Below are positions 1 through 5,803 of a stretch of 8,196 nucleotides of DNA, piece by piece. Source of the stretch: Aquificaceae bacterium. Lineage in GTDB: Bacteria > Aquificota > Aquificia > Aquificales > Aquificaceae. A model generated the notes under the pieces. The model saw nothing but the letters and a program-made list of their open reading frames with translations, did not search any database and was not told where the DNA came from. The translations under genes and the position numbers were made by a program. The DNA is taken from NCBI GenBank assembly GCA_015492115.1, contig WGFS01000185.1, positions 1 to 8,196 of the forward strand. The letters are read 5' to 3'. Position 1 is the first letter of the stretch, and every line of letters begins with the position of its first letter.

Positions 1-668
1 GAATAGCGAGGAAGGTGGTGGACATATTTTATGAGACAGGACACAGAGTCATTTATGTTGGGAAGAACGCCCTTGAGAGCAAGAACGGGATAAACTTGGG
101 GAGGAAGACCAATCAGGAGTTTGTATCTATACCCTTCAGGAGACTGATAGAGCTAATCAGGTATAAGGCTCAGGAACTTGGAATGGAAGTGGTAGAAGTG
201 GATGAGAGCTACACCTCTAAGACTTCTCCTTTTGCGGATATAACGAAAGTTCAGAAACTGGGAAGGAAGAAGATGGTTCTCAAGGTAAAGTTCAGCAATG
301 TGGAGGGAAGCGAAGAAGCAGAAAGGATGGAGGAGGAAATAGAGAAACTGGAGGGGAAGCTAAAGGAAATAAGAAGGGGAGAAAGAAATAAGAACATGTT
401 TAAGGATAAAGTTTTGAACAAGGTATTTCACGCTGACCTTGTAGGCGCTTTGAACATATTGAGAGTAGGAGCTAAGCTCCCGAGACTTGGCTTTTACGAG
501 AACCCGAAGGTGTTTTTTATTAAGCTCTGCAATCCTGTGAGGTTCAAACTCATGGAACTTTTCTTCAAAGTAACCCCTGAGTCCCTTCCTGGGATAGGGG
601 GTAGTAGCGGTAGCGGGTTGAGTCTGAGAACTGTGGAATCCAATCATTTGAACACGTTTTGTTCCTAA
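1..668 (+). CDS. tnpB: TnpB-type RNA-guided nuclease/IS605 OrfB, C-terminal part (5' end outside window)
   Basis: This is the C-terminal part of a TnpB protein (about 221 of the roughly 400 residues usual for the family). The frame is open to the window edge (IARK before the GTG at 15), so that GTG is internal rather than a start. Visible family blocks are the VIYVGKN strand, the NQEF..IPF helix region, the YKAQELG segment, VDESYTSKTS (58-237 in all), and the terminal HADLVGALNI block. The Asp codon at 435-437 is the expected RuvC-III catalytic residue. The position where canonical TnpB carries the RuvC-II Glu (around YVGKN) has none, while a Glu in VDESYTSK (204-206) lies about 45 residues on. 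The Cys4 zinc finger is absent; a charged, probably coiled-coil stretch (about 290-400) stands in its place. The Gly/Ser-rich C-terminal tail coincides with RNA-like inverted repeats. TnpB proteins are omega-RNA-guided DNA nucleases that help retain their element; activity here is inferred only. Confidence 0.85.
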   Translation, partial: IARKVVDIFYETGHRVIYVGKNALESKNGINLGRKTNQEFVSIPFRRLIELIRYKAQELGMEVVEVDESYTSKTSPFADITKVQKLGRKKMVLKVKFSNVEGSEEAERMEEEIEKLEGKLKEIRRGERNKNMFKDKVLNKVFHADLVGALNILRVGAKLPRLGFYENPKVFFIKLCNPVRFKLMELFFKVTPESLPGIGGSSGSGLSLRTVESNHLNTFCS

Positions 669-687
669 TCTCCAGTTCTCAGGCACC
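1..687 (+). mobile_element. IS200/IS605-type (tnpB-bearing) insertion sequence, right-hand part only
   Basis: The window opens inside an insertion sequence. Its visible content is the C-terminal portion of tnpB followed by a cluster of inverted repeats (574-600 and 622-684). Immediately after the second stem, the sequence changes to the interior of a metal-transporter gene in a different frame. The right boundary is placed at about 684-688 because the first transporter-like residues (a Phe-Trp-Gln motif) begin near 688. The left end, and any tnpA, lie outside the window. No target-site duplication can be assessed, and IS200/IS605 elements normally make none. The tnpB type could also occur in an IS607 element, which cannot be excluded without the left end. 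Confidence 0.75.
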
Positions 688-704
688 TTCTGGCAGGCTG
701 ACGA
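574..704 (+). ncRNA. Putative omega-RNA (reRNA) 3' scaffold plus guide, overlapping the tnpB 3' end
   Basis: Two stable inverted repeats lie at the tnpB 3' end. The first is a hairpin pairing CCCCT (574-578) with AGGGG (596-600), continued by TCCC (582-585) with GGGA (591-594) around a TTCCT loop. The second is a perfect 10-bp repeat, CTGAGAACTG (624-633) with CAGTTCTCAG (673-682), extendable to 12 pairs including one G-U (622-684). TnpB guide RNAs are known to derive from this part of the element, with the guide read from the DNA just beyond the right end. On that model the guide would start at about 685-688, inside the interrupted transporter gene. The 5' limit of the RNA is unknown, and the limits given are only the visible structured part plus about 17-20 nt. 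Alternatively, the stems may serve only as the DNA hairpin recognised by a transposase. Confidence 0.45.
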
Positions 705-1296
705 GGAAAAAGAGGAACATGCGACGGTCTCTCAGGCGAGGGAGATGACATTTGATACAGCGGTCGGCATGGTGTACTCCAACCTTATCGCCCACTCCAT
801 AATAGTTTCATCAGCGGTTATGCTTTTCGGGAGTAAGAGCATAGAAACCTTGGCTGATGCGTCGCTGGCTTTGAAACCGGTTGCCGGTGAGTACGCCTTC
901 CTCCTGTTTAGTCTGGGTGTGATCGTTGCAGGATTGCTCGCTATACCTGTGCTGGCAGGTTCATCAGCTTACGCTGTCACCGATACCTTTGGCTGGAGAG
1001 AGGGTATGGACAACAGGGTGAGCGATGCGAAGGGATTCTACGTGGTGTTCCTTGGCTCTTTGGTAGTTGGAAACATGCTTGACCTGTCCGGAATTTCAGC
1101 GGTTGACGCCCTCTTTTACAGCCAGGTTTTTGACGGCATCCTTCTTCCGCTTCTGAGCGGACTTCTGTTTATCCTTGGAAGGAATAAAAAGATACTCGGT
1201 GAGCATACAAACGGCTTATTCAACAGCCTTTTTCTCACGCTCACATTTCTGGTGTCCATCGGAGCCACCTTCTATCTCTTTTACAGTTTGATTTGA
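685..1296 (+). pseudogene. Nramp-family divalent metal transporter, 3' half, interrupted by the IS element
   Basis: The C-terminal half of an Nramp-type (COG1914, MntH-like) metal:proton symporter. The frame continues upstream of the ATG at 745 with FWQADEEKEEHA and then an ARE-MTFDT segment. This matches the TM5-TM6 loop of the divergent Nramp group, which has FFWQA..E.EE followed by DT..GM..SN. The AVGM motif at residues 6-9 after the 745 Met fits the AxxM metal site of TM6. At least five hydrophobic segments follow (about residues 8-28, 49-76, 97-113, 121-145, 158-182), as expected for TM6 onward. The five N-terminal helices, including the DPGN metal site, are missing. The in-frame stop at 649-651 and the element boundary end the homology. 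The ATG at 745 has no usable Shine-Dalgarno spacing (GAGGGAG directly abuts it), so a functional internal start is unlikely. The N-terminal half should lie beyond the element's left end, outside the window. Confident on family, moderate on exact boundary. Confidence 0.75.
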
Positions 1297-1322
1297 AGTT
1301 CACAATTGAGACTCTACTAAAC

Positions 1323-1643
1323 TTAACTACTTAAAATGTCCTTAGCCTCAACAGCCTTTTCAAGCACGTATTTTATAGCGTCAAGGACTCTCTCCTCCGG
1401 GACAGCCCGCTGGATTATCATGGGATTCACCAGAGAGGGGAAGCGCCTGTTCAGGCTCACAGTTACGTAACCCATATCCGAGACAAGGTAGGGATCTCCT
1501 TCCTTTATAGGTGCGATTATGTATATGACAAGGTACTCCCTGTCAGTCAGAGCTATACCCTTGAAGTGAACTTCCCAGAGGTAATCCGTGCGTTTGACAA
1601 GCTCGCCCCCGAGCTCCTTAACCGCGGAAGTGATATGTTCCAT
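1323..1643 (-). CDS. Hypothetical protein, 106 aa, unrecognised
   Basis: A small protein of 106 residues, the only convincing gene on the - strand. I do not recognise the family. It looks soluble, with no signal peptide or membrane segment. It has an N-terminal charged helix, a strand-rich middle (EYLVIYIIAPI, then PYLVSDMGYVTVSL), and a C-terminal helix containing EERVLDAIKYVLEKAVEA, giving an alpha-beta-alpha pattern. There are no cysteines and no obvious catalytic motif. The ATG at 1643 is preferred because a TATAAT box lies just upstream, although the only ribosome-site candidate (AAAGTGG) is weak. The gene is convergent with the transporter fragment (26 bp between stops) and divergent from the c-di-GMP operon, with which it shares a 73-bp promoter region. 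No function is proposed. Confidence 0.7.
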   Translation of the reverse strand: MEHITSAVKELGGELVKRTDYLWEVHFKGIALTDREYLVIYIIAPIKEGDPYLVSDMGYVTVSLNRRFPSLVNPMIIQRAVPEERVLDAIKYVLEKAVEAKDILSS

Positions 1644-1651
1644 CCACTTTG

Positions 1652-1657
1652 ATTATA
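1652..1657 (-). promoter_or_regulatory. Candidate -10 box for the 106-aa gene; possibly leaderless
   Basis: On the - strand a perfect TATAAT (complement of 1657-1652) ends 8 nt before the ATG at 1643. Initiation 6-8 nt downstream of such a box would put the transcript start at or next to the start codon, giving a leaderless or near-leaderless mRNA, consistent with the weak Shine-Dalgarno. No good -35 hexamer is visible at 16-18 bp, so this rests on the -10 alone. Confidence 0.4.
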
Positions 1658-1659
1658 TC

Positions 1660-1688
1660 ATGACCTGAATCACAATTTATGATATGAT
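1660..1688 (+). promoter_or_regulatory. Candidate sigma70-type promoter for the signalling operon
   Basis: A -35-like ATGACC (1660-1665) and a -10-like TATGAT (1683-1688) are separated by 17 bp, predicting a start near 1695 and a leader of about 20 nt. The overlapping TATGAT at 1678-1683 is an alternative -10. The site overlaps the divergent promoter of the small - strand gene. It is the only promoter candidate I see before the four-gene cluster. Confidence 0.45.
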
Positions 1689-1716
1689 ATTCCGGTTTGC
1701 CTGAAGGAGGTGGAAC

Positions 1717-3258
1717 ATGCTGAACCTCAAAGCTAAGAACGTCGCTATCAAAGAGAACATCTCCCTTTCCAAGGAATCAAGCATAAGAGATGTTGTGGAG
1801 CTTATGGACAGGAACAGAGAGGGCGTGGTCGTCCTGCTTGACGACAGGAAACCTGTTGGGATAATTACGGAAAGGGATTTAGTTCCCCTATTCGCGAGCG
1901 GAGTTGATCCCGGACAGCCCGCCATAGAGTTTGCCACTAAGGAACTGATAACGATCTCCGAAGAGGAAGCCATACTTTCCTGCCTCGGCAGGATGGTCTC
2001 CCACGGGATAAGGAGGCTCGTTGTAGTTGACCGTGATGGGAGTTTCCTTGGTGTCCTCACCCAGAGGAGGATACTCAACCTTGAAGAGATGATATTCATG
2101 CTGGATCTGAAAGTTTCCCACCTGGTAGAGGGTAAGATCCTGATAACCATAGACGGTGAGAGGACTCTGAAGGAAGCCCTACTGTTGATGAAGGACAGGA
2201 ACATAGGAGCGCTCCCCGTGGTAGAGGACGGGTCGTTGAAAGGGATAATAACGGAGAGCGACGTTCTGAGGTTCTTTAAATCTGGAATAGATCCGGGGAA
2301 CAAGGTTAGGGATTACATGACAACTCCTGTGGTAACCGCTCTCAGAGATGAACCTGTATCAAGCGTTTACAAGAAGATGAAGAACAGGAACATAAGGAGG
2401 ATAGTTATACTCAACGAAGAGGGTGTTCCAGTAGGCATAGTCTCCTACAGGGACATAGCGGGAAGTATAGCGATAGATTACATCCAGAGTCTTGAGAAAA
2501 AACTCACCGCCATGAAATCGCTTGTGGACAACATGCCTGAGATAGTTATAGAGCTTGAGGATAAACCGGAGGGAAGGCAGTTAATATCCTGGATGAACGC
2601 CCACGCGAGGAAGGTTCTTGGCGAGGGCGTGGTAGGGAAAGAGATGAAAATCCTCATCCCCGAAAGGAGCTGGGAAAGGATATACCTGCAGTTGAAGGCT
2701 GACAAAAAGGTTTCAGAAAGGGTCATCACGGATAAGGTTGTTTGGCTAATCTCTGGGCTCTACGTGGAGGTGGGGAAGTCAGGCGTCATACAGCTGATAA
2801 TGAAAGACATAACAGAAGATTTCAGGAAGGCTTTTGTTGATCCCACAACAGGAGTTTACAACAGCAAGTTCCTTGAGGAGTTCCTCAGAAAAGAGCTCGC
2901 GTGGGCTAAGAGATCCTTCAGCTACCTCTCCCTCATATGTGTTGATTTCAACAGTGCTCAGCTGGAAGTCCTGAAGCTGTCGGCGAACATACTTACGAGA
3001 AGCCTGAGAGCTTACGACCTTGTCGCAAGAGGGAGTTCAACATCTTTCTATGTTCTCCTCCCGGGAACCAAGAGGGAAGATGCTACGAGAGTTATGGGAA
3101 GGCTTGAAAAAAGACTTGAAGAGATCAAACTGTTACAGAAAAACTGTGAAATCGTCATGAAACTCTTTTCATTCCCTGAAGACTTCCAAGAGATTGATCA
3201 AGTCTTTCCACACATAAGGGCGGTCTGTGAGGGTAAAAGCTATGAAAAGGAGACTTGA
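1717..3258 (+). CDS. CBS-domain regulator: four CBS repeats, PAS-like segment, degenerate GGDEF
   Basis: A soluble 513-aa protein, first in the operon. The ATG is fixed by a strong AAGGAGGT (1704-1711) 5 nt upstream. Four CBS motifs form two Bateman modules: about residues 5-60, 68-125, 132-188 and 193-250. Each has the typical VGIITERDLV-like end, for example GIITESDVL at 176-184 and VGIVSYRDIA at 239-248. CBS pairs commonly bind AMP, ATP or related nucleotides. A helix (about 252-268) leads to a PAS-like region (about 265-370) that begins LVDNMPEIVIEL and ends VIQLIMKDITEDFRKAF, as PAS-to-GGDEF junctions do. Residues about 371-475 resemble a GGDEF domain (DPTTGVYN at 375-382; CVDFNS at 408-413), but the signature is SSTSF (440-444) followed by YVLLP. 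The catalytic glycines and acids are gone, so no cyclase activity is expected. Likely role: an energy- or nucleotide-sensing partner of the downstream c-di-GMP enzyme. Domain calls are firm for CBS, good for dead GGDEF and tentative for PAS. Confidence 0.85.
   Translation: MLNLKAKNVAIKENISLSKESSIRDVVELMDRNREGVVVLLDDRKPVGIITERDLVPLFASGVDPGQPAIEFATKELITISEEEAILSCLGRMVSHGIRRLVVVDRDGSFLGVLTQRRILNLEEMIFMLDLKVSHLVEGKILITIDGERTLKEALLLMKDRNIGALPVVEDGSLKGIITESDVLRFFKSGIDPGNKVRDYMTTPVVTALRDEPVSSVYKKMKNRNIRRIVILNEEGVPVGIVSYRDIAGSIAIDYIQSLEKKLTAMKSLVDNMPEIVIELEDKPEGRQLISWMNAHARKVLGEGVVGKEMKILIPERSWERIYLQLKADKKVSERVITDKVVWLISGLYVEVGKSGVIQLIMKDITEDFRKAFVDPTTGVYNSKFLEEFLRKELAWAKRSFSYLSLICVDFNSAQLEVLKLSANILTRSLRAYDLVARGSSTSFYVLLPGTKREDATRVMGRLEKRLEEIKLLQKNCEIVMKLFSFPEDFQEIDQVFPHIRAVCEGKSYEKET
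3229..3234 (+). promoter_or_regulatory. Ribosome binding site setting the start at 3242
   Basis: GAGGGT ends 7 nt before ATG 3242. A GTG at 3227 is in frame and has its own AAGGGCGG (3216-3223) only 3 nt upstream. The ATG has the better codon and spacing, and gives a standard positively charged N-terminus (MKRRLDLF) ahead of the first membrane helix. Confidence 0.5.
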
Positions 3259-5803
3259 CCTTTTTATCCTGAGCATCGCAACACTGGTTGCGGTCTTCGT
3301 GTTCGGTGGTGTTTACTTCATACTCTACAAGGGCATCCAGAGGGTTGCCCAGAGAAGCGCTTACGAGCAAGCCAGAACCGTAGCACGACAGACCTTCAGC
3401 GATATGTTCCAGGTTATGAGGAGAGGATGGAAGAGAAAAGAGCTCATGGAGTTCCTTAAAGGGATAGAGGATGCCCACAAGGAGACGGGGACGAGTGTGA
3501 AGGTTTACAGAGGGGATATTGTCAAAAAGCTCTTTGGAAACATAAAAGAGCCTGAAAGGAGCTCTGAGGTCAAAAAAAGTTTTAAGGAGAAGGAGAGCGT
3601 CATAAAGATGGAGGGAAATGTCCTTGTCTACACATACCCCCTCATAGCACGGGAGGAGTGCCTGAGGTGTCACGTAAACGCTAAGAAAGGAGACATCCTC
3701 GGTGTGATAGAGGTGAGACAGAACCTGTCTATCTTTACAGCTTCTATGAAAAGGGGATTCCTAGTCCTCGCTCTCTTTACCCTGCCCTTTCCGATCCTGG
3801 GAGCCTTCTTCGTAGTTTTCGTCATAAAGGGAAAGCTCCAGTCTTCCCTTGAAAAGCTGAATTCTGCAATAGAGGAGGTTCACAAGGTTTCAGATCTCAG
3901 CAGGATAGACGTGGCTGAGCTTGACTTCGGTTTTGAGGAGCTTGATCAGATAAAGGGTAGCCTGGCAAGGTTAGTTGATCGCATGAAAAATATAGCTGTG
4001 GACAAGGATATCTTAGAGTTTGAGATAAGGCTACTGGAGAAGTTCATAATCACCTCAGAGGCTATTACAGACTGGAAGGGATTTTTGAAGGACATACTGG
4101 ACGATGTCTCCCATCTCATAAAGTTCATGTACTTCTACGTCATATTCAGGGAGGCGGAAGAGGAATTCTCCGTTTACATCTTCTGGAACTTTGAGTGTGC
4201 AAAGGAACAGGGCACCCCCTGCAGGGAGGTTATAGAGAGGGATATCCTTGAGAACCTGAAGAAAACGGACATATACGTTGAAGGGGCGAGCGTGAATTTC
4301 AATCACGAGGAGCTTGATTACAAAATCCTTTTAAAGGAGTGCCCTGTGGACAGGATAAGGATCTTCTCAAAGTCCCTCCTCCTGGAGAAGCCTCTTGTCG
4401 GGGGAGCGGTCGGGATAGGCGTTAGCCTTGATGAGAGCGAGAGCGATGTGAAGAAGCTCGCCATAGAGGGTTTGCTCGCGACCATACTCAACATCATCGG
4501 CTCCATAAAGGCTATCAACAAGTACACGGAGGAACTTGAATACTATGCCACCAGAGATCCTCTCACCAACCTTTACAACCAGAGGGTGTTCTGGGAACTC
4601 CTTGACTACGAGGTGGAGAGGGCGAGGAGACATGGATACAGGTTCTCCCTCTTCATAGTGGACATAGACAACTTCAAGCTCGTCAATGATACCTACGGAC
4701 ACGGCTTTGGAGATGAATTTCTGAGAGGAGTTGCGGGCGTGCTCACTGAGATATTCAGGAAAGAGGACATAATAGCCCGCTACGGAGGGGACGAGTTCAC
4801 GGTCGTGGTTCCCTACGCCGGACCTACTGAGGCGGAGGCTATAGCGAAGAGGCTTATATCGGCTTTTGAGAAGTTCTCCATGCCCTCGCCCGATGGAAAA
4901 GCTGTCAAGGTAACCGCTTCGGTTGGTATAGCTGTCTTTCCAGACCACGGAGAGACCTCCAAAGAGATCTTCGTCCTTGCGGACGACATGATGTACAGGG
5001 CGAAAAAGGAAGGTAAGAACAGGTACAAGATCGTGAGCGATGAGGAGCTTGCAGAGATAAAAGAAGACATAGCGGAAAAGAGCTTTATGATACTGGAGAC
5101 CTTAGAGAAGAAGAGCATAATACCCTTCTTCCAGCCCATCATGGACGTGAGGAACGGCGAGATCAAAGCCTACGAGGTTCTCATGAGGATAGAGCATGGG
5201 GGAAAGATAGTGCCCGCGGGTGAGTTCATAAGCGTTGCGGAGAACATAGGAGTGATCCACAGACTTGACTACATACTCATAGAAAAGGCTCTTGAAAGGG
5301 TCAAGGAGAGGGGCTGTCAGCCCATTCTGTTCTTCAACCTTTCCCCAAAGGCGATAATCCTCTCCGAGTTCATATCAAACGTAAGAAACCTGATAAATAC
5401 CGCAGGCTACGACCCGGAGAGGATAGTCTTTGAGATAACGGAGAGGGAGACTGTCAGGAATCTGGAGATGCTCAAGAAGTTCGTAGAGGCACTCAAGCTT
5501 GAAGGTTTTAAGTTTGCGGTGGACGACTTCGGATCGGGTTTTGCATCCTTCACTTACCTGAAGATGTTTCCCATAGACGTGGTGAAGATAGAGGGAGACT
5601 TCATAAGGTCTATGCTGACGAGCGAGATAGACAGGGCTTTCGTGGAGAGCGCGGTTTCTATGGCGAAAGCTCTCGGGATAGAGACAGTTGCCGAGTACGT
5701 GGAGGACGAGGATATACTCCAGGCGGTGAAATCCGCAGGAGTAGATCTTGTTCAGGGCTACTACGTGGGCAAACCCTCAAGGGAGGTGTGTCATGAGTCT
5801 TAG
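3242..5803 (+). CDS. Membrane c-haem sensor diguanylate cyclase/phosphodiesterase (GGDEF-EAL)
   Basis: An 853-aa bifunctional c-di-GMP enzyme overlapping the upstream gene by 17 nt. TM1 (about 7-29) and TM2 (about 172-196) enclose a periplasmic sensor with a c-type haem motif, C140-LR-C143-H144, in the context YPLIAREECLRCH..AKKGDILGVIEV. This is the pattern of c-haem PAS-fold sensors known from Geobacter chemoreceptors. M55 or M59 could be a distal haem ligand. A HAMP-like linker (about 196-250) and a GAF-like domain (about 255-425) follow. The GGDEF domain (about 435-598) has RDPLTNLYN, DIDNFK, intact GGDEF at 515-519 and an I-site RKED (506-509) exactly five residues upstream, so product inhibition is expected. 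The EAL domain (about 615-850) keeps the usual metal and catalytic residues: E645 (EVL), N699, E731, D761-D762 (DDFGSG), K782, E818 and Q838. Both activities are plausible, and which dominates cannot be told from sequence. Haem attachment would require cytochrome c maturation. Confidence 0.9.
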   Translation: MKRRLDLFILSIATLVAVFVFGGVYFILYKGIQRVAQRSAYEQARTVARQTFSDMFQVMRRGWKRKELMEFLKGIEDAHKETGTSVKVYRGDIVKKLFGNIKEPERSSEVKKSFKEKESVIKMEGNVLVYTYPLIAREECLRCHVNAKKGDILGVIEVRQNLSIFTASMKRGFLVLALFTLPFPILGAFFVVFVIKGKLQSSLEKLNSAIEEVHKVSDLSRIDVAELDFGFEELDQIKGSLARLVDRMKNIAVDKDILEFEIRLLEKFIITSEAITDWKGFLKDILDDVSHLIKFMYFYVIFREAEEEFSVYIFWNFECAKEQGTPCREVIERDILENLKKTDIYVEGASVNFNHEELDYKILLKECPVDRIRIFSKSLLLEKPLVGGAVGIGVSLDESESDVKKLAIEGLLATILNIIGSIKAINKYTEELEYYATRDPLTNLYNQRVFWELLDYEVERARRHGYRFSLFIVDIDNFKLVNDTYGHGFGDEFLRGVAGVLTEIFRKEDIIARYGGDEFTVVVPYAGPTEAEAIAKRLISAFEKFSMPSPDGKAVKVTASVGIAVFPDHGETSKEIFVLADDMMYRAKKEGKNRYKIVSDEELAEIKEDIAEKSFMILETLEKKSIIPFFQPIMDVRNGEIKAYEVLMRIEHGGKIVPAGEFISVAENIGVIHRLDYILIEKALERVKERGCQPILFFNLSPKAIILSEFISNVRNLINTAGYDPERIVFEITERETVRNLEMLKKFVEALKLEGFKFAVDDFGSGFASFTYLKMFPIDVVKIEGDFIRSMLTSEIDRAFVESAVSMAKALGIETVAEYVEDEDILQAVKSAGVDLVQGYYVGKPSREVCHES
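5781..5788 (+). promoter_or_regulatory. Ribosome binding site setting the MCP start at 5793
   Basis: GGGAGGTG, containing GGAGGT with 5 nt to ATG 5793, lies inside the last codons of the GGDEF-EAL gene. It supports the 5793 start over the longer in-frame extension to 5748, which would add 15 residues that only mirror the upstream gene in another frame. Confidence 0.75.

Noticed and set aside
624..682. The inverted repeat as terminal inverted repeats of a DDE-type transposon.
   Set aside because: Both arms sit within 60 bp at one end next to tnpB, which fits a hairpin of an IS200/IS605-type right end rather than outer terminal repeats.
360..686. A - strand open frame of 108 codons opposite the tnpB 3' end.
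   Set aside because: It is antisense to conserved TnpB blocks and the structured right end; the composition looks like a shadow frame.
745..1296. The transporter fragment as a complete small membrane protein starting at ATG 745.
   Set aside because: The frame stays open upstream with transporter-like residues (FWQADEE) up to the insertion boundary, and the ATG has no properly spaced ribosome site.
4367..4948. A long - strand frame (193 codons) within the GGDEF-EAL gene.
   Set aside because: It is antisense to well-conserved GGDEF coding sequence, with no ribosome site or recognisable domain; purine-strand bias produces such shadows.
5748..5792. An N-terminal extension of the chemoreceptor from 5748.
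   Set aside because: It lies wholly within the EAL coding end, has no ribosome site, and would put 15 unusual residues before a normal MSLRKK-type start that has a strong GGAGGT.
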